DNA of 64,000 nucleotides from Pseudomonas beijingensis (GCF_030687295.1 NZ_CP117425.1:992001-1056000), one strand, 5' to 3'; counted from the stretch's first letter, positions 47,100 to 57,252 are shown. The notes: generated by a model not told the origin, from the letters alone. Made by a program: numbers and translations.

Positions 47100-48305
47100 A
47101 TGACCCAAGCTTTGATTTTCGACGCATTACGCACGCCTCGTGGCAAGGGCAAGGCCGATGGCGCCCTGCACAGCGTCAAGCCGGTGAACCTGATGGGGGG
47201 GCTGCTCAGCGCCTTGCAGCAGCGCATGGATCTGGACACCAGCCAGGTCGACGACATCGTGCTCGGTTGCGTGACGCCAGTGGGCGAGCAGGGGGCCGAT
47301 ATCGCCAAGACCGCTGCGTTGGTAGCCAATTGGGATGTCAGCGTGGCGGGCGTGCAGCTGAATCGGTTTTGCGCCTCGGGCCTGGAAGCGGTGAACCTGG
47401 CGGCCATGAAAGTGCGTTCGGGGTTCGAAGACCTGGTGGTGGCCGGCGGCGTCGAATCCATGTCCCGGGTGCCCATGGGCAGCGATGGCGGTGCGTGGGC
47501 GCTGGACCCGCAGTCCAACCTGCACGGTCACTTCATTCCCCAGGGCATCGGCGCCGACCTGATCGCCACCCTGGAAGGCTTCAGTCGCGAGGACGTCGAC
47601 CGCTACGCGCTGCACTCCCAGCAAAAAGCCGCACGCGCCCGGGCCGACGGTTCGTTCGATAAATCCCTGGTGGTCGTGCGGGACCAAAATGGCATCGTGC
47701 TGTTGGACCACGACGAATTCATCCGCGCCGACTCCACCCTCGAAGGCCTGGGCAAGCTCAAGCCGAGTTTCGAAGCCATGGGCCAGATGGGCTTCGACGG
47801 TACGGCGCTGCGGGTCTACAGCCATGTCGAGCGAATCCATCATGTGCACACGCCGGGCAACAGTTCCGGCATCGTCGACGGTGCGGCGTTGATGTTGATC
47901 GGTTCCGAAGCCAAGGGGCGCGCCATGGGCCTGCAACCCCGGGCACGGATCGTCGCCACGGCCGTCACCAGTACCGACCCGACCATCATGCTCACCGGCC
48001 CGGCGCCGGCCACGCGCAAGGCACTGGCCAAGGCCGGGCTACGGGTGGAGGACATCGACCTGTTCGAAGTCAACGAAGCCTTCGCCTCGGTGGTGCTCAG
48101 GTTCATCCGGGACATGGCCATCGAGCCTGCCAAGGTCAACGTCAACGGTGGCTCCATCGCGCTGGGGCACCCTTTGGGGGCCACCGGCTGCGCCATCCTT
48201 GGCACACTGCTCGACGAGTTGGAGGCGCGTCGCCTGCGCTATGGCCTGGCGACCCTCTGTGTCGGCGGTGGCATGGGCATTGCCACCGTCATCGAACGCC
48301 TCTGA
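47100..48305 (+). CDS. Acetyl-CoA C-acyltransferase (thiolase)
   Basis: 401 residues, complete thiolase fold. The acylated cysteine is in [13 protein letters not shown], and the C-terminal active site is in [17 protein letters not shown] and LCVGGGMG. It splits 3-ketoacyl-CoA (or condenses acetyl-CoA). It is 26 bases upstream of a FadB-like gene, so the pair forms a beta-oxidation unit separate from the main fadBA. Substrate chain length is not predictable here. Confidence 0.92.
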   Translation: MTQALIFDALRTPRGKGKADGALHSVKPVNLMGGLLSALQQRMDLDTSQVDDIVLGCVTPVGEQGADIAKTAALVANWDVSVAGVQLNRFCASGLEAVNLAAMKVRSGFEDLVVAGGVESMSRVPMGSDGGAWALDPQSNLHGHFIPQGIGADLIATLEGFSREDVDRYALHSQQKAARARADGSFDKSLVVVRDQNGIVLLDHDEFIRADSTLEGLGKLKPSFEAMGQMGFDGTALRVYSHVERIHHVHTPGNSSGIVDGAALMLIGSEAKGRAMGLQPRARIVATAVTSTDPTIMLTGPAPATRKALAKAGLRVEDIDLFEVNEAFASVVLRFIRDMAIEPAKVNVNGGSIALGHPLGATGCAILGTLLDELEARRLRYGLATLCVGGGMGIATVIERL

Positions 48306-48331
48306 GTCCCGATTTCAAGGAACACTTATCC

Positions 48332-50476
48332 ATGACCGCTGCCATCCGTTACGAAATCGCCCAGGACCGGATCGTCGTCCTGACCCTGGACATGCCAGGC
48401 CAGAGCGCCAACACCATGAATGCGGTGTACCGTGAGGCCATGGCCGCCTGCGTCGCCCGTTTGCAGGCAGAAAAGGACTCGATTGCCGGTGTGATCATCA
48501 CCTCGGCCAAGCACACCTTCTTCGCGGGCGGTGACCTCAACGAACTGGTCAAGGTCGGCAAGCCTGAAGCCAAGGCTTTCTACGAGATGGTCTTGCTGCT
48601 CAAGGCGCAACTGCGTGCCTTGGAAACCTTGGGAAAGCCCGTGGTGGCGGCCATCAATGGCGCGGCCCTCGGCGGTGGCTGGGAGATCTGCCTGGCCTGC
48701 CATCATCGTGTGGCGCTGGACCTGCCATCGGTGCAACTCGGTCTGCCCGAGGTCACCCTCGGCCTGCTGCCGGGAGGCGGTGGGGTGGTGCGGATGGTGC
48801 GTCTGCTCGGTTTGGAAAAGGCCCTGCCGTATCTGCTCGAAGGCAAGAAGGTCAGTGCACAACAAGCGCTGCAGGCCGGTTTGATCCATGAACTGGCGAA
48901 GGATCGTGACGAACTGCTGGCCAAGTCCCGGGCCTGGATTCTTGCCAACCCCAGCGTCGTGCAGCCCTGGGATGCCAAGGGCTATCAGCTTCCGGGCGGC
49001 ACGCCGTCCGACCCGAAAGTCGGGCAAATGTTGGCGATCGCCCCCTCGATCCTGCGCAACAAGACCCAGGGCTGCCTGCCGGCACCGGAGAAAATCCTCT
49101 GCGCAGCGGTGGAGGGCGCCCAGGTGGATTTCGACACTGCCCATCTGATCGAAACCCGCTACTTCACCGAGCTGACCACCGGCCAGGTGGCGAAGAACCT
49201 GATCGGTACCTTCTGGTTCCAGCTCAACGAGATCAAGGCTGGCGGCTCTCGCCCACAAGGTTTGGCGCCTTATCTGACGAAAAAAGTCGGCGTGCTCGGC
49301 GCCGGTATGATGGGGGCGGGAATCGCCTATGTCAGCGCCGTGGCCGGCATTGCAGTGGTACTCAAGGATGTCGACCTGGCGGCGGCCGAGAAGGGCAAGG
49401 CCCGCACGGCGGCGTTGCTGGATAAAAAGGTCGCCCGCGGCCAACTCACTGCCGAGCAGCGCGAAGCCACGCTGGCACGGATTCACCCCACCGACAGCAA
49501 CGCAGACCTGGCCGGTTGCGACCTGATCATCGAAGCGGTGTTTGAAGATCGCGCCCTGAAAGCCAGCGTGTCGGCTGCGGCCCAGGCGGTGGTGGGCGAT
49601 GATGCGGTGATCGCGTCCAATACCTCGACCTTGCCCATCACCGGCCTGGCCATGGCCGTGCCGGACCCGATGAAGTTCATCGGCCTGCACTTCTTCAGCC
49701 CGGTGGAAAAGATGCCGCTGGTGGAGATCATCAAGGGTGCACGCACCAGTGACGCGACCTTGGCCCGGTGTTTCGATTTTGTCCTGCAGATCAACAAGAC
49801 GCCGATTGTGGTCAACGACAGTCGCGGTTTCTTCACGTCGCGGGTGTTCGGCACCTTTACCAACGAGGGCATCGCCATGCTCGGCGAGGGCGTGAGTGCG
49901 CCGATGATCGAGACCGAAGCCCGTAAGGCCGGGATGCCGGTCGGGCCTCTGGCGATCTCTGACGAAGTTTCCCTCAGCCTGATGAGCCATATCCGCGCGC
50001 AAACCGCCAAGGACCTGCACGCAGAAGGGAAAACGCCGATTGAGCATCCGGCGTTCGCCGTGATTGACTTGCTGCTCAACGAATACCAGCGGTCGGGCAA
50101 GTCCGCCGGTGCCGGTTTCTATGAGTACCCGGCCAATGGGCAAAAGTACCTGTGGCCGCAGCTCAAAAGCCGCTTCGAGCAAGCCGACGGGCAGATTTCA
50201 CCCCAGGATATCCGTGATCGCCTGCTGTTCATCCAGGCCTTGGAAACCGTGCGCTGCGTGGAGGAGGGGGTGCTGACTTCGACCGCCGACGCCAACATCG
50301 GCTCGATCTTCGGCATTGGTTTCGCCGCCTGGACCGGCGGTGCGTTGCAGTTCATCAACCAATACGGCCTGCAAGACTTTGTCGGTCGCGCCCAGTATCT
50401 GGCCGAGCAATACGGTGAGCGCTTCTCACCGCCGGCCTTGTTGTTGGAGAAAGCCGCCCGGCACGAACTGTTCTGA
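48332..50476 (+). CDS. FadB/FadJ-like multifunctional enoyl-CoA hydratase / 3-hydroxyacyl-CoA dehydrogenase
   Basis: 714 residues. The N-terminal crotonase part shows GDLNELV and INGAALGGGWEICLACH, with a glutamate in GLPEVTLGLLPGGGG. The NAD-binding dehydrogenase part (VGVLGAGMMGAGIAYV, about residue 316) and its FFSPVEKMPLVEII catalytic histidine region follow, then the C-terminal domain. It hydrates enoyl-CoA and oxidises 3-hydroxyacyl-CoA. With the thiolase it completes one cycle of beta-oxidation; electrons enter via EtfBA/ETF-QO from 31.7-35.6 kb. Confidence 0.92.
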   Translation: MTAAIRYEIAQDRIVVLTLDMPGQSANTMNAVYREAMAACVARLQAEKDSIAGVIITSAKHTFFAGGDLNELVKVGKPEAKAFYEMVLLLKAQLRALETLGKPVVAAINGAALGGGWEICLACHHRVALDLPSVQLGLPEVTLGLLPGGGGVVRMVRLLGLEKALPYLLEGKKVSAQQALQAGLIHELAKDRDELLAKSRAWILANPSVVQPWDAKGYQLPGGTPSDPKVGQMLAIAPSILRNKTQGCLPAPEKILCAAVEGAQVDFDTAHLIETRYFTELTTGQVAKNLIGTFWFQLNEIKAGGSRPQGLAPYLTKKVGVLGAGMMGAGIAYVSAVAGIAVVLKDVDLAAAEKGKARTAALLDKKVARGQLTAEQREATLARIHPTDSNADLAGCDLIIEAVFEDRALKASVSAAAQAVVGDDAVIASNTSTLPITGLAMAVPDPMKFIGLHFFSPVEKMPLVEIIKGARTSDATLARCFDFVLQINKTPIVVNDSRGFFTSRVFGTFTNEGIAMLGEGVSAPMIETEARKAGMPVGPLAISDEVSLSLMSHIRAQTAKDLHAEGKTPIEHPAFAVIDLLLNEYQRSGKSAGAGFYEYPANGQKYLWPQLKSRFEQADGQISPQDIRDRLLFIQALETVRCVEEGVLTSTADANIGSIFGIGFAAWTGGALQFINQYGLQDFVGRAQYLAEQYGERFSPPALLLEKAARHELF

Positions 50477-50564
50477 CAGACTTGGGAAGGGGCTTGCCTT
50501 GGAACCGTGTTTCAGGGCAGGCTCTGGGGTGTGCAATATTCCCATCACGTGTCAGGTATTTTTT

Positions 50565-51299
50565 ATGTCGCTACGCATCTGCATTCTGGAAACCGATATC
50601 CTGCGTCCGGAACTGGTCGACCAATATCAGGGTTACGGGCAGATGTTCCAGCGCCTGTTTTCACAGCAGCCCATCGCGGCCGAATTCATCGTGTACAACG
50701 TGATGGAGGGGCATTACCCCAGCGATGACGAGGTGTTCGACGCTTATCTGGTGACCGGCAGCAAGGCTGACTCCTTCGGCACCGACCCTTGGATTCAAAC
50801 CCTCAAGACCTACCTGATGGAGCGCTACCAGCGCGGCGATAAACTGCTCGGTGTGTGCTTTGGTCATCAACTGCTGGCGCTGTTGCTGGGCGGCAAGACC
50901 GAACGCGCCACCCAGGGCTGGGGCGTCGGCACCCATCGCTACAAACTTGCGGCCAAGGCGCCGTGGATGAACCCGGTGATGGAAGAGCTGACCCTGCTGA
51001 TCAGCCATCAGGACCAGGTCACCGAACTGCCCGAAAGCGCGACCGTCATCGCCTCCAGCGATTTCTGCCCGTTCGCCGCCTACCACATCAACGATCAGGT
51101 GCTGTGCTTCCAGGGCCATCCGGAGTTCATCCATGATTATTCCCGGGCCTTGCTGGAGATTCGCCAGCAACACCTCGGCGAGCAGATCTACAGCCAAGGC
51201 GTGGCGAGCCTGGCCCACGAGCACCACGGCACGACGGTGGCGGAGTGGATGATGCGTTTCGTTGCGCACAAGCCGCAGGCCGAGACCAGCCAAGGCTAA
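50565..51299 (+). CDS. Class I glutamine amidotransferase-like protein
   Basis: 244 residues. The nucleophile is in LLGVCFGHQLLALLLGG, the histidine in CFQGHPEFIHDYS, with a glutamate five residues later pattern typical of GATase1. It resembles GuaA-like stand-alone amidotransferases of the YfeJ type. The synthase partner is unknown. The ATG at 50565 starts the family N-terminus MSLRICILETD. Three REP arms follow. Confidence 0.88.
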   Translation: MSLRICILETDILRPELVDQYQGYGQMFQRLFSQQPIAAEFIVYNVMEGHYPSDDEVFDAYLVTGSKADSFGTDPWIQTLKTYLMERYQRGDKLLGVCFGHQLLALLLGGKTERATQGWGVGTHRYKLAAKAPWMNPVMEELTLLISHQDQVTELPESATVIASSDFCPFAAYHINDQVLCFQGHPEFIHDYSRALLEIRQQHLGEQIYSQGVASLAHEHHGTTVAEWMMRFVAHKPQAETSQG

Positions 51300-51317
51300 A
51301 GATCATCACATCTCTAA

Positions 51318-51458
51318 TGTGGGAGCGAGCTTGCTCGCGATAGCGGTGGATCAGTTGGCGTTGATGTTGGATGTGCCGCCGTCATCGCGAGCAAGCTCGC
51401 TCCCACAGTGGATTTGCGTCGTACACCGATCCAGTGTGGGAGCGAGCTTGCTCGCGAT
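51318..51458. repeat. Three alternating REP arms
   Basis: TGTGGGAGCGAGCTTGCTCG (51318 onward), its inverted copy ending at about 51407, and a third direct copy 51435-51458 alternate in orientation. It is a BIME with one and a half pairs, between convergent genes. Confidence 0.9.
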
Positions 51459-51492
51459 GAATGCCACATAAACCTCACCGAAGAGCGCCCGC

Positions 51493-52464
51493 CTACAGCC
51501 ACCCCGACCGCTTGAAACTCGCCCACAACCCCGTACACCCCACCCCGATAAATCCAAGCACCAGAAAATACCCATAGTGCCAGGTCAACTCCGGCATATT
51601 TTCGAAGTTCATCCCGTAGATCCCGGCCACTGCCGTGGGAAATGCCAGGATCGCCGCCCACGCCGCGAACTTGCGCTGCACCACGCTCTGGCGCGACGCT
51701 TCGAGCAGTACGCCGACTTCGATGGTCTGGCTGGCGATGTCGGCCAGGGTCGCCAGGTCTTCCATTTGCCGCGTGACATGAATCTGCACGTCGCGGAAAT
51801 ACGGGCTCATGTTCTTGTCGATGAAGGGGAAGTCGAGTCGCTGCAACTCTTCGCTGATTTCCACCATCGGCGCTGCATAGCGACGCAGGCGCAACACGTC
51901 GCGGCGCAAGCTGTGCAGGTTCTGGATATCCCGCTCATTCAGCGAACTGCACAACACATTGCGTTCAAGCTCATCGATTTCGGCGTGAATGGCTTCACCC
52001 ACCGGCTGGTAGTTTTCAATCACGAAATCAAGGATGGCGTAGAGGACGAAATCTTCCCCATGTTTCAGCAAGAGCGGACGTGCCTCACAACGCTGTCGGA
52101 CATGGGCGTAGGACGCTGAGTGACCGTTGCGCGCCGTGATGATGTAGCCCTTGCCGGCAAAGATATGGGTTTCAATGAATTCCAGCTTGCCGTCCTCGCG
52201 TATCGGCGAATACGTGACGATAAACAGCGCATCGCCAAAGGTCTCCAGCTTGGGCCGGCTGTGTTTCTCCATGGCGTCTTCGATGGCCAATTCGTGCAGG
52301 TTGAATTGACGCTGCAGGTTGGTCAGCTCCAAGGCACTGGGCTCTTCGAGGCCGATCCACACAAAATGACCAGGTTTGGCAGCCCAGGCACTGCCTTCGT
52401 CGAGGGTGATATTGGTGACTTTCTTACCGGCGCTGTAGACCGCAGCGGCAACGACTCTACCCAT
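51493..52464 (-). CDS. corA: Magnesium/cobalt transport protein CorA
   Basis: 323 residues. A long cytoplasmic helical domain leads to two C-terminal membrane helices, with the signature YGMNFENMPE between them. CorA forms a pentameric Mg2+ channel. The ATG at 52464 gives the N-terminus GRVVAAAVYSAGKKV. The gene is single, with a terminator from the preceding minus-strand gene upstream. Confidence 0.93.
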   Translation of the reverse strand: MGRVVAAAVYSAGKKVTNITLDEGSAWAAKPGHFVWIGLEEPSALELTNLQRQFNLHELAIEDAMEKHSRPKLETFGDALFIVTYSPIREDGKLEFIETHIFAGKGYIITARNGHSASYAHVRQRCEARPLLLKHGEDFVLYAILDFVIENYQPVGEAIHAEIDELERNVLCSSLNERDIQNLHSLRRDVLRLRRYAAPMVEISEELQRLDFPFIDKNMSPYFRDVQIHVTRQMEDLATLADIASQTIEVGVLLEASRQSVVQRKFAAWAAILAFPTAVAGIYGMNFENMPELTWHYGYFLVLGFIGVGCTGLWASFKRSGWL

Positions 52465-52571
52465 AATGGTGGTTCACTTCTTATTGGAAAATGGCAGTGG
52501 CAGGCGACGTCCAGCTTAGCGCGCCCTGTTGCTTGTGAGTCAGCAAAATCTGAAGAGTTCGGCGGTAAAAG

Positions 52572-52596
52572 AAAACCCGCCGAGGGGGCGGGTTTT
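52572..52596 (-). terminator. Terminator after the acyltransferase gene
   Basis: AAAACCCGCC and GGCGGGTTTT form a ten-base stem with a five-base loop, starting just after the minus-strand acyltransferase stop; a T-rich run follows in that direction. Confidence 0.85.
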
Positions 52597-52599
52597 CCA

Positions 52600-53324
52600 T
52601 TACGCGGCTTGTAACTGCCGGTCCATTGTCGCGATGCATTCGCGCATTTGTTCACGGCATTGGGCGATGAGCCGGGGCATGTCCTCCATGCTCAATCCGG
52701 CCGTAGGAATCGTCGGCAATGAGCGTATGAGGATGTCACCGCTGCGCCAGCGATTGAGGCGCATGTGCGTGATGTAGCTGCTGACACACACCCCGGAATA
52801 ATCGGGACCCCGGCGGCGATTGCCATCTGGAATGCGCCTTTCTTGAACGGCAGCAGGTCCTCGCCCAGGTTGCGCGTGCCTTCCGGAAAAACCCAGATCG
52901 AGGTGTCCTCGTGTTGCAACGTATGTGTGGTGGTCAGCATCGACTGCCGCGCCTTGATCGCGTTGCCACGGTCGATCAACACATTGCCGGCCAGCCAGAA
53001 CAATTGCCCGAACAGCGGCACCCATTTCAGGCTCTTCTTGCCGATGCACACGGTACGGCGCGGCACCACGTTACCGAACATGAACAGGTCATAGTTGGAT
53101 TGGTGGTTGGCGATGATCACGCAGCCGTTGGGCTTATCCATCAGCGTGTCGACCTGTGTCCGGACCCGCAGGCCCAAAATGAACATGGCCGGCAATGCGT
53201 ACAGCCTTGCGCATAAACGACTGTTGTCCGGATTGAACGGTCGGCACAGACCCAGCATCACCCCGAGCACACCCGCCAGGACAAAGTGCAGGCCCATCAA
53301 CAACATACGCAGTACAAACAGCAT
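52600..53324 (-). CDS. 1-acyl-sn-glycerol-3-phosphate acyltransferase, PlsC family (one frame disruption, probable sequencing error)
   Basis: Corrected length 240 residues. An N-terminal membrane helix (LLMGLHFVLAGVLGVMLGL) is followed by the HX4D motif (NHQSNYDLF) and the FPEGTR block that binds glycerol phosphate. The frame breaks at 52791-52794 (two extra bases in a C4 run), between VPIIP and VCVSSYITHMRLNRW. It transfers an acyl chain to lysophosphatidate (sn-2 position) at the inner membrane. It resembles the LptA-type acyltransferase of Pseudomonas. Confidence 0.88.
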
Positions 53325-53586
53325 CTACAGGGCCCCATCGGGACAAAAGGTGGCGCAGTGTACGGATGTGCACTGTTTTCGGCAATTGCCCCTATAGAGG
53401 TAGGAAATGGACGATGTTTAAGCGCATGTTTCCACATGGCGCGACAGAAGCGGCCTAGAGCGGTTGCGGACTTTTAAACTCTGTACGTAGGAAAAATCCC
53501 AACTCTAGGGAAGGGCTGGACCCGTGGTGAGGGAGCAAGCTCCCTCGCCACGGTGATCCGTGTAAGCCTTGAGTGACCAAAGAGCG
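53325..53586. other. Intergenic region
   Basis: Only promoter sequence of the acyltransferase gene and a short GC-rich inverted element (GTGAGGGAGCAAGCTCCCTCGCCAC near 53527-53551, a simple palindrome of REP type) are seen. No gene. Confidence 0.45.
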
Positions 53587-54276
53587 TCAGCCCATATGCT
53601 CCTGATCCAGCAAGATCGCGCTGTCCAGGGTATCCAGCAACGCCTTGCGAACTTTCAGCTTGGTGTTCTTGTGGGCGGACATGTTGATTTTCTTCAACTG
53701 ACGCGCTGCTTCCAGGGCCGCGCCTTGCAGTTCCTCGGCCGACACCACCTTGTCGAGGAAGCCCGCATCCACAGCGCCCTGAGGATTGAACATCTCGGCA
53801 TTGATCACCGAGCGGTGAAACGCCGACTTGCGCAGACGATCACGAGCCAGTTCGATACCGGCATGGTGCATGGTCATGCCAATCTGCACTTCGTTCAGGC
53901 CAATGCTGAACGGCCCTTCCACACCAATGCGGTAGTCCGCCGACAGCAGCAGGAACGCACCTTTGGCCACCGCATGCCCGGGGCAAGCAACAACGACAGG
54001 GAAGGGGTGCGACAGCAGGCGACGGGCCAACGTCGAGCCGGCCGTGACCAGGCTTACCGCTTCCTTGGGACCGGCGGTCATCACTTTCAGATCGTAGCCG
54101 CCCGACAAAATCCCCGGCTGCCCGGTAATGATCACCACCGCCCGATCCTTCGTCGCCTGGTCCAGCGCAGCGTTGAACGCGGCAATCACATCCGGCGAGA
54201 TGGCATTGACCTTGCCGTTGTTCAAGGTCAGGGTCGCAATACCGTCTTCGAGATGGTAGGCAATCAAGTCGCTCAT
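53587..54276 (-). CDS. Enoyl-CoA hydratase/isomerase (crotonase) family protein
   Basis: 229 residues. The oxyanion-hole motifs are GILSGGYDLKVM and ACPGHAVAKGAFLLLSADYR. The usual second glutamate of hydratases is replaced in the segment GLNEVQIGMTMHHAG, where a glutamate is still present. It may be a hydratase, isomerase or hydrolase of the superfamily. I chose ATG 54276 (MSDLIAYHLEDG); an earlier start at 54354 is unsupported. Confidence 0.87.
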   Translation of the reverse strand: MSDLIAYHLEDGIATLTLNNGKVNAISPDVIAAFNAALDQATKDRAVVIITGQPGILSGGYDLKVMTAGPKEAVSLVTAGSTLARRLLSHPFPVVVACPGHAVAKGAFLLLSADYRIGVEGPFSIGLNEVQIGMTMHHAGIELARDRLRKSAFHRSVINAEMFNPQGAVDAGFLDKVVSAEELQGAALEAARQLKKINMSAHKNTKLKVRKALLDTLDSAILLDQEHMG

Positions 54277-54584
54277 GACGCTATTCCTTGTAAGAGAAGT
54301 GACGCAGACGTTACCCACCGCCGCAGGCCAGGTAAAGCGCCGTGACTGACTCATCGGTCAGCTCCAAGCCCCGCAAATAGCCTGGCCCGCCCATCCCGCT
54401 TCGCCTTCATCTATAGAGCAGCGCCTGCATAGCCCCGAAGATTGGCCGGTTTGCCCTGCCCAGGCGCGTTTGAAATATCCGACCAAGCTTAACCGCATGA
54501 AAATTCTGAAAAAAACCTTTGCCATCGGAAAAGCTTTCGACTACATTAGCGCGCCTCGACAGACTGAACAGTTTGTCGAGATAC

Positions 54585-54674
54585 GGTGAAGTGTCCGAGT
54601 GGCTTAAGGAGCACGCCTGGAAAGTGTGTATACAGGAAACTGTATCGAGAGTTCGAATCTCTCCTTCACCGCCA
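54585..54674 (+). tRNA. tRNA-Ser (anticodon GGA)
   Basis: 90 nucleotides. The acceptor GGTGAAG pairs with CTTCACC (54664-54670), followed by the discriminator G and encoded CCA. The anticodon loop CTGGAAA carries GGA, a long class II variable arm (TGTATACAGGAAACTGTATC) and the T arm GAGAGTTCGAATCTCTC follow. It reads UCC and UCU. An adjacent terminator hairpin lies 13 bases downstream. Confidence 0.96.
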
Positions 54675-54686
54675 CATTCGATACAC

Positions 54687-54721
54687 AAAACCCCTGGTTT
54701 TCCAAGAAAACCAGGGGTTTT
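54687..54721 (+). terminator. Terminator after tRNA-Ser
   Basis: A 16-base perfect stem (AAAACCCCTGGTTTTC and its complement) with a three-base loop. It should stop transcription in both directions. Confidence 0.93.
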
Positions 54722-54786
54722 GTGGTTTCTGGCGTCTGGAAAACACACAAGGTACGTGGAAGATCCGGGAATAAGCATGCTACCCC

Positions 54787-54875
54787 TGTGGGAGCGAGCT
54801 CGCTCGCGATGACGGCCATGCATCCAACATCAAAGTGACTGACCCACCGCTATCGCGAGCAAGCTCGCTCCCACA
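54787..54875. repeat. REP inverted pair downstream of tRNA-Ser
   Basis: TGTGGGAGCGAGCTCGCTCG at 54787 onward and GAGCAAGCTCGCTCCCACA ending at 54875 form an inverted pair about 88 bases long. The first arm has a central change (AGCTCG for AGCTTG). Confidence 0.85.
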
Positions 54876-55000
54876 GTGGCCTGATTACCAAACAGCATCA
54901 GGCAACCTCACAGCAGCATCGGGCAAAAGCTTCTGGGCACGTGCCGTTAAGGTTCTCTTGGAAGAGCGTCTTATCCACTGCACTGCCGTGAGAGAACATC

Positions 55001-55501
55001 ATGACCACATGGATGAATTTGGCTTGGCGCGTCCAGGCTCTTGCACTGTCTTTAGTGTTTCTAACCAACAACGTCTGGGCTTCGGAAAACGCTGAACATG
55101 CCAATACGGATCTGGTCCGCCAAGCGTTCACGAACTGGCAACAAGGCAAAGGCACCGTGTTCGATCTGCTGGCGCCTGACGCCATATGGACCGTTGCCGG
55201 ATCAAGCCCGGTGTCTACTGTATATAACAGCAAGACAGATTTAATGGAGCGGGCCGTAAGGCCGATCAGCGCTCGGCTGGCCACCCCTATCTCTCCCACC
55301 GTCCGAAGCATCATTGCCGAGGACGATGTCGTGGTCGTTCTATGGAACGGAAAGGCCACAGCCCTTGATCAAAGGCCTTACAACAACACCTACCTATGGC
55401 ACATGACCTTCAAGGACGGCCGGGTCACTGAAGTAACAGCTTTTCTGGATACCTACGTACTGGACGATCTTTTGCGTCGTGTAAAACCTGTGCAGCAATA
55501 A
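55001..55501 (+). CDS. Exported NTF2/SnoaL-like protein
   Basis: 166 residues. A signal peptide (VQALALSLVFLTNNVWA) precedes an NTF2-like cone fold (LVRQAFTNWQQGKGTVFDLL, YNNTYLWHMTFKDGRVTEV). The fold occurs in isomerases, hydrolases and binding proteins; no activity can be assigned. Start at the ATG 55001. Base composition is less GC-rich than neighbours. Confidence 0.8.
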   Translation: MTTWMNLAWRVQALALSLVFLTNNVWASENAEHANTDLVRQAFTNWQQGKGTVFDLLAPDAIWTVAGSSPVSTVYNSKTDLMERAVRPISARLATPISPTVRSIIAEDDVVVVLWNGKATALDQRPYNNTYLWHMTFKDGRVTEVTAFLDTYVLDDLLRRVKPVQQ

Positions 55502-55507
55502 GCAACG

Positions 55508-56347
55508 CTATGTGTCCGACATTCCAGGCACATCCATGTTGATCTTGCGCCAGGCCGCTTCGGAAAAGCTGTAGACCGAAAACGCGATCAGCCCCAACGC
55601 CATCACCATTAAAACCACACCGCCGGCTGGCAGGTTTTGCAGTGCATCGAGGGCGTCTTTCATGCCGGGTGGGTCCATGGCTTTATAAGTCGAACCACTG
55701 ATGATGAGCAGCAGGGCGATTTCAATGAATACGACCCCGCGGGCGATAAGGCCAAAGCGCGACACCGGGCGCACATAGCGCATAACGTCTTCGTCAGCTT
55801 TGAAATACTTCTCGAACGACGCCTTCCAGCCCTTGATGATGTGAGCGATGCCGACGCCAAGCGGTATCAGTGCGATGAGGTATATCAGCACATTCGAATG
55901 ATCCCAGGACAATAGGCGCGCGAGTAAATCCTGAGTCTCTCCCCCTCCGGAATTGCCTGAGCTTTTAAGACCGCTTATGAGCAACCCCAACGCAAAAAAC
56001 GCCAGGGCGCCGTTGATCAAGCCTCCAGCCAGCAAGCCTGCCCGAATCACCAAGCCTTTGAGCTCTTTACCGTGATGATCAACATCACGGGTTGCCTGTA
56101 ACAGGCGCCATCCGGCGAAAGCAAGTAAACCCATCACCACCAGGCCGACTAAAGCATGGCCGAATGGCTGGCTTAACAATGCCTCCAGGCTGCTGTGGCT
56201 ATCCTTCGATTTGCTCGAGTCTTGAGCCGCCAGCAAAGCGAAGATACCAATGATCAGATAGATAACGCCCCGAGCGGCATAGCCGCCTCGTGCCAGTAAA
56301 ACGAGGCTTTGGTGTGGGGACATAGGAGCAGATTCCGAAGAGGTCAT
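55508..56347 (-). CDS. DUF1206 family membrane protein
   Basis: 279 residues from the ATG at 56347; ATGs at 56323 and upstream at 56401 are alternatives and none has a strong ribosome-binding site. Six predicted membrane helices occur as three repeated pairs: LARGGYAARGVIYLIIGIFA, VIRAGLLAGGLINGALAFF, and VSRFGLIARGVVFIEIALLL each start a repeat with an R/G-rich loop. This threefold repeat defines DUF1206. Function is unknown. Confidence 0.85.
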   Translation of the reverse strand: MTSSESAPMSPHQSLVLLARGGYAARGVIYLIIGIFALLAAQDSSKSKDSHSSLEALLSQPFGHALVGLVVMGLLAFAGWRLLQATRDVDHHGKELKGLVIRAGLLAGGLINGALAFFALGLLISGLKSSGNSGGGETQDLLARLLSWDHSNVLIYLIALIPLGVGIAHIIKGWKASFEKYFKADEDVMRYVRPVSRFGLIARGVVFIEIALLLIISGSTYKAMDPPGMKDALDALQNLPAGGVVLMVMALGLIAFSVYSFSEAAWRKINMDVPGMSDT

Positions 56348-56532
56348 ACAGGAGCAGACCCATGGTATTGCGAGGGGTTCGATTGGCGTTCGAGCGTCCA
56401 CGGCTGTGTTTTTTGTGAAGCCGTTCGTTTTTTCGCATAGCGCTAATCAAAAGCTAAGCTTGATCCCGAACAAAAACTGCATATAAGCAGTCTTTTGAAG
56501 AGCCGAAATTCCACTCATCCTGAGGTTGCACA

Positions 56533-56760
56533 ATGAGTCTGATCGATTGCCCTGAATGCGCTTCGCGAATTTCCGATAAGGCCTACGCCTGTCCACATTG
56601 CGGCAACCCTTTCCGCGAACCGAGCTTCCGTCTGACGGAGAAAAACGTGGGGCAGATTGCCGGGGTGACTGGCGTCTGGCTCACCGCGCCCTGGATCGCA
56701 CGCATGGTTTTTGGCGTGGTCGCCGTGATCGCAGTGGCCGCGGTATTGATCCTGCGCTGA
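56533..56760 (+). CDS. Zinc-ribbon membrane protein, small
   Basis: 75 residues. An N-terminal zinc ribbon (CPECASRISDKAYACPHCG) is followed by a short linker and a C-terminal membrane helix (ARMVFGVVAVIAVAAVLIL). The ribosome-binding site is GAGG. Such proteins are small membrane-anchored regulators or chaperone-like factors; a specific role is unknown. Confidence 0.75.
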   Translation: MSLIDCPECASRISDKAYACPHCGNPFREPSFRLTEKNVGQIAGVTGVWLTAPWIARMVFGVVAVIAVAAVLILR

Positions 56761-56778
56761 TTGCATTTGGGTGGTCAG

Positions 56779-57252
56779 CTAGCGAGCCGCACAAACGTTC
56801 CGCCGAACATAATAATTGTCGAACTCACTGCTTTCGATGAATCGGAAACCATGGCGAATGTAAAAGCGATTCGAGGCGCTTTCTTTAAGGGCGCCAACCC
56901 TTATCGGGAGCGCGGCTGCATCCGCTTCCTTGAAAATATGATCGAGGACAGCAGAGCCTATTCCTGACCCTTGCGCATCTGGTATCACATACAAGTGGTC
57001 AAGTAAGAGCTCATTGTTGTGATGCTTGACCACAACGAATCCAACCCTCTTTCCCGACACATCAATGTGGTGCGTGTTACGAGGTTCGAAACTACTAATA
57101 AACCGCTCGCGTGCGCGTATTGGATCAAATCGCCCCACACGCTCCAGACTTTCGCGCATAGCCTCGATTCGAATACTCACCAGGGAATCCGAGTCGCTTT
57201 GTTGAGCGGGGACCAAAATGACTGGATGATTTTGATTGGGCTTGAGGGCCAT
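56779..57252 (-). CDS. GNAT family N-acetyltransferase
   Basis: 157 residues. The acetyl-CoA loop region reads LLDHLYVIPDAQGSGIGSAV, with VGALKESASNRFYIRHGFRF at the C-terminus. The substrate is unknown. It is convergent with the zinc-ribbon gene, about 18 bases apart. The start is the ATG at 57252. Confidence 0.85.
   Translation of the reverse strand: MALKPNQNHPVILVPAQQSDSDSLVSIRIEAMRESLERVGRFDPIRARERFISSFEPRNTHHIDVSGKRVGFVVVKHHNNELLLDHLYVIPDAQGSGIGSAVLDHIFKEADAAALPIRVGALKESASNRFYIRHGFRFIESSEFDNYYVRRNVCAAR

Noticed and set aside
54585-54674. tRNA-Ser as an integration site for a mobile element
   Set aside because: No integrase, no duplicated tRNA 3' end and no element genes are seen downstream.
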